The position numbers and the translations under genes are program-made. A stretch of 64,000 nt of DNA from Auraticoccus cholistanensis (GTDB lineage Bacteria; Actinomycetota; Actinomycetes; Propionibacteriales; Propionibacteriaceae), in the NCBI RefSeq assembly GCF_009742705.1, contig NZ_WPCU01000003.1, forward strand, positions 137,262 to 201,261, given 5' to 3'. Shown piece by piece: positions 22,308 through 31,994 of this stretch. How positions within the stretch are numbered: the stretch's first letter is position 1; every line of letters begins with the position of its first letter. Below the pieces are notes generated by a model. It was not told the origin of the DNA and made no database searches. It saw only the letters and a program-made list of their open reading frames with translations.

Positions 22308-24284
22308 ATGCCCGCGGTCTCCACCGTCCACCCGTCCACCTCACCCGTGTCCCCGGACGACGACGCCCGCGAGGTGCGTCCCCGGATCGCACCCCGCCCG
22401 GCGCGGGTGCGGCACAGCACCTCGCTCTGGCGCCTGCGCACCTACCTCTACCCCTACGGCAGCCGCTACCTGGTGATGGCCGTGGCGGCGATCGCCGGCG
22501 TGGCGCTGTCGATGGCCATCCCGCTGATGACCCAGCGGGTCATCGACGGCCCGATCGCCCGTGCCGACCAGCGCGGCCTGCTCGTCCTCGGCACCGTCGC
22601 CGTGGCCATCGGGATCACCGAGGCCGTGGTGCTGTTCCTGCGGCGCTGGATCGTGGCGCTGGCCAACAACGGCTCGGAGCGGCTGATCCGCACCGACCTC
22701 TACGCCAAGCTGCAGTCGCTGCCGATGTCCTTCCACGGCCGCTGGCAGTCCGGCCAGCTGCTGTCGCGGATGATGACCGACCTGTCGATCATCCGGCGCT
22801 TCCTCGGCTTCGGGATGCTGTTCCTGGTCGTCAACATCGTCCAGATCGCCGTCGTGGTGGTGCTGCTGCTCAACCTGTACTGGCCGCTGGGCATCGTGGT
22901 GGCCCTCTCCATCATCCCGGTGGCCTGGCTCTGCCTGGTCAACGAGAAGCGCTTCACCCGGCTGTCCCGCAAGATCCAGGACGAGCAGGGTGACGTCGCC
23001 TCCGCGGTGGAGGAGGGCGTCCACGGGCTGCGGGTGATCAAGTCCTTCGGCCGCTTCGCCCACCTCTACTCCGGGTTCGAGCGCCGCACCCAGCAGCTGT
23101 ACGAGACCTCGATGGACCGCGTGAAGCTGTCCTCGCGCTTCCTCACCTTCCTCGAGGTCATCCCCACCTGCACGATGATCATCGTGCTCGGCATGGGTGC
23201 CATCGCCACCGCGCGCGGCGACCTGACCATCGGCACCCTGGTCGCCTTCATCACCCTGCTGCTGTCGCTCATCTGGCCGGTGGCCGCGCTGGGCTTCCTG
23301 CTGGCGATGACCCAGGAGGCGATGACGGCCGCCGACCGGCTGGCCGAGATCCTCGACGCCGAGAGCCCGCTGGTCGACGGCACCAAGGTGCTCGAGGCCC
23401 CCCGCGGCCACCTCCGCTTCGAGCACGTGGGCTTCCGCTTCGACGACGCCGACCAGAACACGCTGACCGACGTCAACCTCGACATCGCCCCGGGCGAGAC
23501 CATCGCGCTCGTCGGCGGCACGGGAGCGGGCAAGACCACGATGACCGCGCTGGTGTCGCGGCTCGTCGACGTCACCGAGGGTCGCATCACCCTCGACGGG
23601 GTGGACATCCGCGAGCTGCGGATCCGGCACCTGCGCCGACTGGTGGCCACCGCCTTCGAGGACCCGACGCTGTTCTCCATGTCGGCGCGCGAGAACCTGG
23701 CGCTGGGTCGCTCTGACGCCAGCGACGCCGACATCGAGCAGGCGATCGACATCGCCCAGGCGCACTTCGTCCACGACCTGCCGTGGGGGCTGGACACCCG
23801 CATCGGCGAGCAGGGGATGAGCCTGTCCGGCGGTCAGCGCCAGCGGCTGGCGCTGGCCCGGGCCGTGCTGGTGAACCCGACGGTGCTCGTCCTCGACGAC
23901 ACGCTCAGCGCGCTCGACATCCACACCGAGGCCCTGGTGGAGGAGGCGCTCAAGCGGGTGCTGGCCGACGTCACCGGCATCGTGGTGGCGCACCGCGCGT
24001 CCACCGTGCTGCTGGCCGACCGGGTCGCGGTGCTCAGCCAGGGCACCATCGTCGCCGTCGGCACCCACTCCGAGCTGCTGGCCACCAGCCAGGAGTACCG
24101 CGAGCTGATGTCGGCCGACTTCGACGCCGAGGTCGAGCTCGAGGAGTGCGGGAGCCGTCCCCACGCCACCGACGGGCACCGCTCCGGCGCCCGGCCGGAG
24201 GTCGACGGTGAGCAGCCGCCGGACGGCCGCGCACCACGCCACCCGGACCGCTCCGGCGACGTGCGGGCGGAGGTGGCCCGGTGA
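22308..24284 (+). CDS. ABC exporter half-transporter, degenerate-site subunit
   Basis: The 658-residue fusion has a six-helix transmembrane domain (about 40-340) and an NBD. Walker A is GGTGAGKTT (about 402-410), the signature LSGGQRQRLALARA is canonical, and Walker B reads VLVLDDTLSALD, with Asp in place of the catalytic Glu (about residue 531). Together with the partner's LSAGQ signature this is the pattern of heterodimeric type IV exporters (TM287/288-, LmrCD-like) with one degenerate ATP site. The acidic/polar tail (about 605-658) is unusual. It overlaps the next gene by 4 nt. Likely drug or lipid export; substrate unknown. Confidence 0.93.
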   Translation: MPAVSTVHPSTSPVSPDDDAREVRPRIAPRPARVRHSTSLWRLRTYLYPYGSRYLVMAVAAIAGVALSMAIPLMTQRVIDGPIARADQRGLLVLGTVAVAIGITEAVVLFLRRWIVALANNGSERLIRTDLYAKLQSLPMSFHGRWQSGQLLSRMMTDLSIIRRFLGFGMLFLVVNIVQIAVVVVLLLNLYWPLGIVVALSIIPVAWLCLVNEKRFTRLSRKIQDEQGDVASAVEEGVHGLRVIKSFGRFAHLYSGFERRTQQLYETSMDRVKLSSRFLTFLEVIPTCTMIIVLGMGAIATARGDLTIGTLVAFITLLLSLIWPVAALGFLLAMTQEAMTAADRLAEILDAESPLVDGTKVLEAPRGHLRFEHVGFRFDDADQNTLTDVNLDIAPGETIALVGGTGAGKTTMTALVSRLVDVTEGRITLDGVDIRELRIRHLRRLVATAFEDPTLFSMSARENLALGRSDASDADIEQAIDIAQAHFVHDLPWGLDTRIGEQGMSLSGGQRQRLALARAVLVNPTVLVLDDTLSALDIHTEALVEEALKRVLADVTGIVVAHRASTVLLADRVAVLSQGTIVAVGTHSELLATSQEYRELMSADFDAEVELEECGSRPHATDGHRSGARPEVDGEQPPDGRAPRHPDRSGDVRAEVAR

Positions 24285-26173
24285 CGACCACCCGCCCCGA
24301 GCGACGGCTGTCCCGTCGCGAGGCCCGCAGCCGGACCAGCCCGGCCGAGGTCGACCACACCGTCGACGCCTGGCGCGGTGTCAAGGCCGAGGGCCAGGAC
24401 GACATCAGCGACAGCGGCTCGATCTTCCTGCGGCGACGCTCCTGGTCGCTGCTGCGCGACCTGGTCCGGCCCTACCACCGCACGCTGCTGGTGCTGCTGG
24501 TCGTGGTCGTGCTCGCCAACGCCGCCCGGCTGGCCCCGCCGACGCTGGTGCAGAAGGGCATCGACATCGGCATCCCGGCGCTGGTGGAGCGCGACTCCGC
24601 CACCCCGCTGCTGGTGGTGATGGGTGCGATGATCGCCGCCGTCCTCATCCAGGCCGCCGGCAACATCTACTTCGTCCGGGAGTCCGGTCGGGTGGGGCAG
24701 CGGATCCTGCTCGAGATCCGGCAGCGGCTCTACAAGCACTTCCACGTCCTCGACGTCGCCTTCCACGACCGCTACACCTCCGGGCGCGTGGTCTCGCGGA
24801 TGACCAGCGACGTCGACGCCATCGCCGAGATGGTGCAGACCGGGTTCTCCGGGCTGATGACCGCGGTGCTGACCATGCTCGGCGTCGGCGTGCTGATGCT
24901 CACCCTGGACTGGCACCTCGGTCTGGTCTGCCTGACCTCCTTCCCGGTGCTGATGCTGCTGGTGCGCTGGTTCTCCCGCCAGAGCGCGATCACCTACCGC
25001 AGCGTGCGGGAGGCCTCGGCGGCGGTCATCGTGCAGTTCGTCGAGTCGATGACCGGCATCCGGGCCGTCCAGGCCTACCGCCGCGAGGACCGCAACGGCG
25101 AGATCTTCGACGACCTGGCCGACCGCTACCGCGACGCCAACGTCAAGGCCTTCCGGCTGGTCGCGATCTTCATGCCGACGGTCAAGCTGGTCGGCAACAT
25201 CACCATCGGCCTGGTGCTGCTCTACGGCGGCTACCGGGTGCTGCACGGCGAGATGACGGTGGGTGTGCTGGCGGCCTTCCTGCTGTACCTGCGGATGTTC
25301 TTCGAGCCGATGCAGGAGATCAGCCAGTTCTACAACACCTTCCAGTCCGCCACCTCGGCGCTGGAGAAGCTCTCCGGCGTCCTGGAGGAGCAGCCCAAGG
25401 TGGCGCCGCCGGCCAAGCCGGTCCCGCTGCCCCGGGCCCGCGGTGCGGTGCGCTTCGAGGACGTGCACTTCGGCTACGGCGAGCGGCCGGTGCTGCCCGG
25501 GCTGGAGCTGGACATCCCCGCCGGCCAGACGGTGGCTCTGGTCGGCACCACCGGTGCGGGCAAGACCACCATCGCCAAGCTGATGGCCCGCTTCTACGAC
25601 CCCGGTCGGGGGCGGATCACCCTGGACGGGGTGGACCTGCGCGACCTCGCCGACGACGACCTGCGGCGTGCCGTCGTCATGGTCACCCAGGAGAACTTCA
25701 TGTTCGACGGGACGGTGGGGGACAACATCCGCTTCGGGCGTCCCGACGCCACCGAGGAGGAGGTCCGCGAGGCCGCCCGCGCGGTCGGGGCCGACACCTT
25801 CATCGACGAGCTGCCGCAGGGCTACGACACCGACGTGGCCAAGCGAGGCGGACGGCTGTCGGCGGGTCAGCGCCAGCTGGTCGCCTTCGCCCGGGCCTTC
25901 CTGGCCGACCCGGCCGTGCTGATCCTCGACGAGGCGACGTCCAGCCTGGACATCCCCAGCGAGCGGCTGGTGCAGCAGGCGCTGCAGACGATCCTGGCCA
26001 ACCGCACCGCGGTGATCATCGCCCACCGGCTGAGCACGGTCGAGATCGCCGACCGGGTCCTGGTGCTCGAGCACGGGCAGGTGCTGGAGGACGGCTCGCC
26101 GCAGCAGCTGATGGCCCAGCAGGGTGGCCGCTACGCCGCCCTGCACGACGCCTGGGTGGAGTCCCTGGCCTGA
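24281..26173 (+). CDS. ABC exporter half-transporter, catalytic-site subunit
   Basis: The 630-residue partner of the preceding gene. Transmembrane domain about 60-350 (LVRPYHRTLLVLLVVVVLANAARLAPP; RVVSRMTSDVDAIAEM), NBD with Walker A GTTGAGKTT, signature LSAGQRQLVAFARAFL (second Gly changed to Ala) and an intact Walker B ILILDEATSSLD plus H-loop IIAHRLSTV. The canonical ATP site is formed by this Walker B and the partner's LSGGQ. GTG start in a GTGA overlap with the upstream gene. A perfect 11-bp hairpin follows the stop. Confidence 0.94.
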   Translation: MTTTRPERRLSRREARSRTSPAEVDHTVDAWRGVKAEGQDDISDSGSIFLRRRSWSLLRDLVRPYHRTLLVLLVVVVLANAARLAPPTLVQKGIDIGIPALVERDSATPLLVVMGAMIAAVLIQAAGNIYFVRESGRVGQRILLEIRQRLYKHFHVLDVAFHDRYTSGRVVSRMTSDVDAIAEMVQTGFSGLMTAVLTMLGVGVLMLTLDWHLGLVCLTSFPVLMLLVRWFSRQSAITYRSVREASAAVIVQFVESMTGIRAVQAYRREDRNGEIFDDLADRYRDANVKAFRLVAIFMPTVKLVGNITIGLVLLYGGYRVLHGEMTVGVLAAFLLYLRMFFEPMQEISQFYNTFQSATSALEKLSGVLEEQPKVAPPAKPVPLPRARGAVRFEDVHFGYGERPVLPGLELDIPAGQTVALVGTTGAGKTTIAKLMARFYDPGRGRITLDGVDLRDLADDDLRRAVVMVTQENFMFDGTVGDNIRFGRPDATEEEVREAARAVGADTFIDELPQGYDTDVAKRGGRLSAGQRQLVAFARAFLADPAVLILDEATSSLDIPSERLVQQALQTILANRTAVIIAHRLSTVEIADRVLVLEHGQVLEDGSPQQLMAQQGGRYAALHDAWVESLA

Positions 26174-26184
26174 GTCGCGACGCG

Positions 26185-26214
26185 GGTGGCGGCGGCGCGC
26201 GTGCCGCCGCCACC
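26185..26214 (+). terminator. Terminator after the ABC exporter operon
   Basis: GTGGCGGCGGC-GCGCGT-GCCGCCGCCAC, a perfect stem (12 bp with the flanking G-C pair) 12 nt after the stop at 26173; no U-tract. Confidence 0.7.
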
Positions 26215-26288
26215 GGTGCGGCGTGAGGGACTCCGCAGCAGCTGCTGACAAAGATCACCGGACAGGGCCGCACCCCGCTGGTTGACTC

Positions 26289-27056
26289 GTGGCCGTGAAC
26301 CAGATCGCGCTGTCCCTGCAGGGGTTGCACAAGTCCTTCGGCGCCAAGCTGGCCGTCGACGACCTGACCCTCGAGGTCCCCGCCGGGTCGATGTTCGGCC
26401 TGGTCGGACCCAACGGCGCCGGCAAGACCACCACGCTGTCGATGGCCACCGGGCTGCTGCGCCCCGACGCCGGCCGGGCGGTCGTGCTGGGCGCCGACGT
26501 GTGGAGCGACCCCGCCGCCGCGAAGGCCCTGATGGGGGTGCTGCCCGACGGCCTGCGGCTCTTCGACCGGCTCAGCGGACGCGAGCTGCTGCGCTACGTC
26601 GGCCTGCTCCGCTCGGTGCCGGCCGAGCTGGTCACCGCCCGCAGCGGCGAGCTGCTGGAGGCGCTGGGGCTCACCGAGGACGCCGACAACCTCGTCGTCG
26701 ACTACTCCGCCGGCATGACGAAGAAGATCGGGCTGGCCTGCGCGCTGATCCACGCCCCGCGGCTGCTGCTGCTCGACGAGCCGCTGGAGGCGGTCGACCC
26801 CGTGTCCGGCGAGACGATCCGCGCCATCCTGCGCAGCTACGTCGCCGGCGGCGGCACGGTGGTGCTCTCCAGCCACGTGATGGAGCTGGTGGAGAGCCTC
26901 TGCGACACCGTCGCCGTGGTCGCCCAGGGACGGGTGCTGGCCACCGGCCCGCTGGACGAGGTCCGGGCGGGGGAGTCGCTGCAGCGCCGCTTCATCTCCC
27001 TCGTCGGCGGCCGTGAGCTCGACCAGGAGGCACTGGCGTGGTTGCGGTCCTCGTAA
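26289..27056 (+). CDS. ABC transporter ATP-binding protein (ABC-2 type exporter)
   Basis: The 255-residue ATPase: Walker A GPNGAGKTT (about 41-49), Q-loop near MGVLPDGLRLFDRLSG, signature-like YSAGMTKKIGLACALI (degenerate LSGGQ, written YSAGM), Walker B LLLLDEPLEAVDP and H-loop SSHVMEL. Such CcmA/NatA-type proteins with a loose signature drive ABC-2 exporters. Start: GTG 26289 or GTG 26295. It overlaps the permease gene by 19 nt, so the pair is co-translated. It lies upstream of the type III PKS locus on the same strand. Confidence 0.92.
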   Translation: MAVNQIALSLQGLHKSFGAKLAVDDLTLEVPAGSMFGLVGPNGAGKTTTLSMATGLLRPDAGRAVVLGADVWSDPAAAKALMGVLPDGLRLFDRLSGRELLRYVGLLRSVPAELVTARSGELLEALGLTEDADNLVVDYSAGMTKKIGLACALIHAPRLLLLDEPLEAVDPVSGETIRAILRSYVAGGGTVVLSSHVMELVESLCDTVAVVAQGRVLATGPLDEVRAGESLQRRFISLVGGRELDQEALAWLRSS

Positions 27057-28627
27057 GGCTCAAGCTCGCGCTGCTGCGCAACACGCTGACCCGCAGCGTG
27101 TGGGCGCTGGTCGGCCTGGTGCTGGGCGGCCTCTACGCCCTCGGGCTGGTCGCGGCCGCCTACGCCGGCTTCGTGGCGCTGCGGCTCAGCGGCTCCCCGG
27201 AGCTGGTCAGCGGCGTCACGGTGATCGGCTTCTCCGCCGTCACGCTGGGCTGGGTGCTGTTCTCGGTGCTGGTCTCCGGGATCGACGAGACCCTCAGCCC
27301 CGCCCGGTTCGCGCTGCTGCCGCTGAGCGCCCGACGGCTCCAGCCCGGCCTGTTCGCGGCGGGTCTGCTCGGGCTGCCGGGGCTGGCCACCACCGTGGTG
27401 GCCCTGGGGCTGGTGGTGGTGTGGAGCCGTTCGGTCGGCACCGCGGTCGCCGCGCTGGTCGCCGTCGTGCTCGGCGTCGCCACCTGCTTCCTGCTGTCCC
27501 GGCTGGTCACCGCCGCGCTGGCCGAGCTGCTCTCCACCCGCCGCTTCCGCGACATCGCCGTGGTCGTTCTCGCGCTGTCGGGGGCCGGCATCGGCATCGG
27601 CGTCAACGTGGTCGCCGACTCCTTCGCCACCGGCACCAGCTGGACCGGGCTGCTGGGCCGGGTGACCGACGTGGTCGGCTGGACCCCGCTGGGCTGGGCG
27701 TGGGCGCTGCCGGCCGCGGTGGCCGAGGGCGCCTGGCTGGGCGCCGCGGCCCGGCTGCTGCTGGCCGTCGGGCTCGTGGTGCTGGCCTGGATCGGCTGGG
27801 GCCACTTCCTGCAGGTGCGGCTGACCAGCCCGCTGGAGGGCCAGAGCGGCTCGGGCAAGGTCCGCGGCGGGGCGGCGGTCGACCGCTGGTTCGGCGCCAC
27901 CCCCAGGGGCGCGGTCGCCGCCCGCTCGCTGCGCTACTGGCGCCGCGACCCCCGCCACCTGGCCAACCTGGCGGCCCTGGTGGTGCTGCCGGTGCTCGTC
28001 GTGGTCATGCAGCTCACCCAGGACGCGCCGAACGAGCTGGTGGTGGTCTTCTCGCCGCTGCTGGTGGCCTTCCTGCTCGGCTCGGTGCTGGCCATGGAGC
28101 TGGCCTACGACGGCTCGGCGCTGGCCCTGCACATCCACACCGGGCTGCGGGGCTCCGACGACCGGCTGGGACGGCTGATGGCCGCCGGCACGCTGGTGGT
28201 GCCCGCGCTGGTGGTCATCAGCGTGGCCTGCGTGGCCATCGCCGGCCGCTGGGACCTGCTGCTGGCCGTGCTCTCGATGACCCTCGGCGCCGCGGTCGTC
28301 ATCGCCGGCGTCTCCAGCTGGATCAGCGTGTTCTGGCCCGGGCACGCGCCGCCGCCCGGGGCCAACCCGTTCGGCAAGGGCTCCAGCGGCGGCTTCGAGG
28401 CCCTGCTCTCCTTCACCGTGGTCACCGGCATCTCCTTCGTGGCCTCGCTGCCGGTGCTCGCCGCCGGGATCGGCTCGCTGTGGATCGGCTGGCTGCAGTG
28501 GGTGGCCCTGCTGCTGGCCGTCGGGATCGGCGGGGTGGCGCTGTGGCTCGGCGTGCGGGTCGGCGGCCGGGCCCTGGACCGGCGCTGGCCCGAGGTGCTG
28601 CGCAGCGTCACCGCCCTGGACGCCTGA
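27038..28627 (+). CDS. ABC transporter permease, multi-pass
   Basis: The 529-residue partner of the ATPase has about 12 hydrophobic segments, e.g. WALVGLVLGGLYALGLVAA, AALVAVVLGVATCFLLSRLV, LVVLPVLVVVMQLT and VALLLAVGIGGVALWLGVRV. No extracytoplasmic domain is evident. It resembles large actinobacterial ABC-2-like permeases of unknown substrate. The GTG at 27038 lies behind a good ribosome binding site (CCAGGAGG), inside the 3' end of the ATPase gene. The gap to the PKS gene is 121 bp. Confidence 0.85.
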   Translation: MVAVLVRLKLALLRNTLTRSVWALVGLVLGGLYALGLVAAAYAGFVALRLSGSPELVSGVTVIGFSAVTLGWVLFSVLVSGIDETLSPARFALLPLSARRLQPGLFAAGLLGLPGLATTVVALGLVVVWSRSVGTAVAALVAVVLGVATCFLLSRLVTAALAELLSTRRFRDIAVVVLALSGAGIGIGVNVVADSFATGTSWTGLLGRVTDVVGWTPLGWAWALPAAVAEGAWLGAAARLLLAVGLVVLAWIGWGHFLQVRLTSPLEGQSGSGKVRGGAAVDRWFGATPRGAVAARSLRYWRRDPRHLANLAALVVLPVLVVVMQLTQDAPNELVVVFSPLLVAFLLGSVLAMELAYDGSALALHIHTGLRGSDDRLGRLMAAGTLVVPALVVISVACVAIAGRWDLLLAVLSMTLGAAVVIAGVSSWISVFWPGHAPPPGANPFGKGSSGGFEALLSFTVVTGISFVASLPVLAAGIGSLWIGWLQWVALLLAVGIGGVALWLGVRVGGRALDRRWPEVLRSVTALDA

Positions 28628-28728
28628 GCCGACCCGCTCCGGCAGGCTGGGGTCCGCGTGGCAGCATGACCGTGGGCGGCGGCCGGGTCGCCCACCGGGA
28701 GGACGTCCCCGCCCGGAGAGAGGCGTCG

Positions 28729-28752
28729 ATGCGAGCAGCGGAGCAGCGGTGA
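28729..28752 (+). CDS. Seven-codon upstream ORF overlapping the PKS start
   Basis: ATG CGA GCA GCG GAG CAG CGG TGA encodes MRAAEQR and has a better ribosome binding site (GGAGAGAGG, about 7 nt upstream) than the PKS itself. Its stop overlaps the PKS GTG (GTGA). It may couple or modulate PKS translation; it could also be coincidence. Confidence 0.3.
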   Translation: MRAAEQR

Positions 28753-29870
28753 CCGCGGCCGTCCACGCCATCGCCACGGCCGTCCCGCCGACGGTCCTCG
28801 CCCAGGACCGCGCCCGCGACGTGCTCGCGGGCCAGCCCGGACGCAGCCGGCTCGGCGAGCGCCGGCTGCGGGCCGCCTTCGACGCCTCCGGCATCGACAC
28901 CCGCCACACCGTGCTGGCCGAGCTGGTCGACACGGGGGCGGGCACCGGCACGGCGTTCGTGGGCCCGGACGGCACCCTGCTGCGGCCCTCCACCGGTGTC
29001 CGCAACGCCCGCTACGTCGAGCACGTCCCCGACCTGGTGCTGCAGGCGGCGCGCCGGGCCCTGGAGCAGGCCCCGGGTCTGGCGGCGTCCGACGTCACCC
29101 ACGTGGTCACCGCCTCCTGCACCGGCTTCTTCGCCCCCGGCCCCGACCACGTCCTCGTCCGCGACCTCGGCCTGCCACCCGCCACCGAGCGCTTCCACCT
29201 GGGCTTCATGGGCTGCTACGCCGCCTTCCCCGCGCTCCGGACGGCGCGGGCGCTGTGCGCCGCCGACCCGTCGGCGGTGGTGCTGGTGGTCTGCGTCGAG
29301 CTCTGCACCCTGCACGTGCACGCCGGTGACGACGTCGACACCGTGGTCGCCGCCTCGGTCTTCGGCGACGGCGCCGCCGCCGCGGTGGTGACCGCCCGCC
29401 CGCCGGCGCCCGGGGCGACCGTCCTGGAGCTGACCGGGTTCGCCTCCACGGTGGTCACCACCGGCGAGGACGAGATGGCCTGGACCATCGGCGACCAGGG
29501 CTTCGACATGGTGCTGACCGGGGCGGTGCCCCGGCTGGTCGAGCGGCACGTCGCCGCGGCCCTGGAACCGCTGCGGACCCGGCTGCCCGGCATGGCCGGG
29601 CCCTGGTCCGACGTGCCCGGGTGGGCCGTGCACCCCGGTGGGCGCAGCGTGCTGGACCGGGTGCAGCACGCCCTCGGTCTCGACGAGCACCAGCTCGCGC
29701 CGTCGCGGCGGGTGCTGCGCGAGCACGGCAACATGTCCAGCGCCACCGTGCTCTTCGTGCTGGCCGAGCTGCTGGCCGACGCCGACCAGCCGGGGCCGGT
29801 CTGCGCGATGGCCTTCGGTCCTGGGCTGACCGTGGAGACCGCCCTGCTGACCCGTCGGGTGGTCCGGTGA
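28749..29870 (+). CDS. Type III polyketide synthase (chalcone/alkylresorcinol synthase family)
   Basis: The 373-residue homodimeric ketosynthase condenses malonyl-CoA units onto a CoA starter. The catalytic triad is C156 (FMGCYAAF), H295 (WAVHPGG) and N328 (EHGNMSS); the GFGPG-like loop reads AFGPGLTVE. The sequence is closer to bacterial alkylpyrone/alkylresorcinol synthases than to plant CHS by its short, Ala-rich loops, but the product cannot be read off. Start GTG 28749, coupled to a 7-codon ORF. It overlaps the methyltransferase gene by 4 nt (GTGA), and four genes run on as one operon. Confidence 0.94.
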   Translation: MTAAVHAIATAVPPTVLAQDRARDVLAGQPGRSRLGERRLRAAFDASGIDTRHTVLAELVDTGAGTGTAFVGPDGTLLRPSTGVRNARYVEHVPDLVLQAARRALEQAPGLAASDVTHVVTASCTGFFAPGPDHVLVRDLGLPPATERFHLGFMGCYAAFPALRTARALCAADPSAVVLVVCVELCTLHVHAGDDVDTVVAASVFGDGAAAAVVTARPPAPGATVLELTGFASTVVTTGEDEMAWTIGDQGFDMVLTGAVPRLVERHVAAALEPLRTRLPGMAGPWSDVPGWAVHPGGRSVLDRVQHALGLDEHQLAPSRRVLREHGNMSSATVLFVLAELLADADQPGPVCAMAFGPGLTVETALLTRRVVR

Positions 29871-30580
29871 GCTGGGGCAGCGGCCGCGCCACCGGCCTGT
29901 CGGAGGTGATGGACGACCCCGGCGCCGACCTGGTGCTGCTGGAACGCACCTACGGCCACTTCCGGGTGGTCAACGCCCTGCTGGCCGGGTGGCGGCGGGT
30001 GTACCGGCGGGAGATCCGGCCGCGGCTGAGCCCGGGGCGGACCAGCACGCTGCTCGACGTCGGCTGCGGCGGCGGCGACCTGGCCCGCCGGCTCGCCGGC
30101 TGGGCCCGCGCGGACGGCCTGCTGCTGGAGGTCACCGGCGTCGACCCCGACCCCCGCGCGCACGCCTGGGCGACCCGGCTGCCGCCCGTGCCGGGGGTCC
30201 GGTTCGAGCGGGCCGACAGCGCCTCGCTGGTCCGGCAGGGTCGTCGCTTCGACCTGGTGATGAGCAACCACCTGCTGCACCACCTGGACGACGAGCAGGT
30301 CCGCGACCTGCTGGCCGACAGCGAGCGGCTGGCCCGGCGGGCCGTGCTCCACGGCGACCTCGAGCGCAGCCGGCTGGCCTGGCTGGTGTGGACCGTGCTC
30401 GCGCTGCCGTTCGCGCGGCGCTCGCTCGTCCACCACGACGGGCGGATCTCGATCCGGCGCAGCTTCCGAGCCGCCGAGCTGGCCCGGCTCGCCCCCGCCG
30501 GCTGGTCGGTGCGTCGCGGCGTCCCCTTCCGGCTGCTGCTGGTCCGCGACCTCGGGGCGGAGGACGACGATGAGCGCTGA
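29867..30580 (+). CDS. SAM-dependent class I methyltransferase
   Basis: The 237-residue enzyme has the SAM motif LLDVGCGGGDLARRLA (about 50-65), the acidic end of beta-2 in VTGVDPDPRA and the post-motif FDLVMSNHLLHHLDD. It probably methylates the type III PKS product, as in actinobacterial loci that couple a type III PKS with an O- or C-methyltransferase. The GTG start overlaps the PKS stop by 4 nt and its 3' end overlaps the next ORF by 11 nt. A UbiE-like role in quinone synthesis is the main alternative. Confidence 0.9.
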   Translation: MSWGSGRATGLSEVMDDPGADLVLLERTYGHFRVVNALLAGWRRVYRREIRPRLSPGRTSTLLDVGCGGGDLARRLAGWARADGLLLEVTGVDPDPRAHAWATRLPPVPGVRFERADSASLVRQGRRFDLVMSNHLLHHLDDEQVRDLLADSERLARRAVLHGDLERSRLAWLVWTVLALPFARRSLVHHDGRISIRRSFRAAELARLAPAGWSVRRGVPFRLLLVRDLGAEDDDER

Positions 30581-30952
30581 GCTGCCGGACGGCGGACGCC
30601 GGCTGGCGCGGCTGGTGGCCGTGGCTGCCACGTCCTACACCGTCAGCTGCCTGCTCGGGGTGGGGCTGCGCACCGGCCTGCTCCGCGACCCGCGGCTGCG
30701 CTGGATCCACCACGCCGGCTACATCAGCACGGTGTCCACCACCGGGGCCGCGGCCACCGCGGCGCTGGCGACCCGCAGCCCGACCGGCTGGCCGCTGCTG
30801 CCGGCCCTGGCCGGGCTGGCCGCGCTGTCCCGGGTGAGCACCCGGAGCCGGCGCCACCCCCTGGTGGCGCTCAGCCTGCTGCCCTGCTACCTGGCCAGCG
30901 CAGGTCTGGCCGCCCGGACCCGCCGTCGCGCGGGGCGAACCGAAGGAGTGAC

Positions 30953-30962
<10 letters not shown>
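30570..30962 (+). CDS. Small hydrophobic membrane protein of the PKS operon
   Basis: I do not recognise a family. The 130-residue product has four likely helices: [54 protein letters not shown] and [20 protein letters not shown], with basic loops (RRLARL, TRSRRH, RRRAGR). Overlaps on both sides (11 nt with the methyltransferase, 10 nt with the nitroreductase) tie it to the operon. It may anchor the pathway enzymes or handle a lipophilic product. In comparable loci this position often holds an oxidoreductase. Confidence 0.7.
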
Positions 30963-31744
<782 letters not shown>

Positions 31745-31759
31745 CCGACCACTTCCCGA

Positions 31760-31939
31760 TCAGGGTCGGGGGCGGGGCGGCGGGGTCCAGCTGGGGTCGC
31801 GGCCGGACAGGGCGAGGGTGCGGGCCAGCAGGCCGGCCACGTCGTAGTCCGGGCACGGTGTCGGGGCGGTCAGCGCCTCGTCGCCGACCCCGGCGAGCAG
31901 CCGGGTGAGCTCTCGGGTCTGGGCGGTCAGGTCGGGCAC
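31760..31939 (-). CDS. Truncated maleylpyruvate-isomerase N-terminal domain-like ORF
   Basis: The 59-residue product LTAQTRELTRLLAGVGDEALTAPTPCPDYDVAGLLARTLALSG matches only the first helical pair of TIGR03086/mycothiol-dependent maleylpyruvate isomerase-like proteins, including the APTPCPDYDV motif. Family members are about 180-250 residues, so this one stops after the first quarter and ends in PPPRPRP. A strong ribosome binding site (GAGGAGGAG) precedes the GTG at 31939. It could be a remnant whose 3' part was lost when the convergent PKS operon arrived, or a genuine short protein. Confidence 0.55.
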   Translation of the reverse strand: MPDLTAQTRELTRLLAGVGDEALTAPTPCPDYDVAGLLARTLALSGRDPSWTPPPRPRP

Positions 31940-31994
31940 AGCTCCTCCTCGGACGCGGGTCTCCACAGGGGTGGACCCGCCACCGCGGCAGAAC

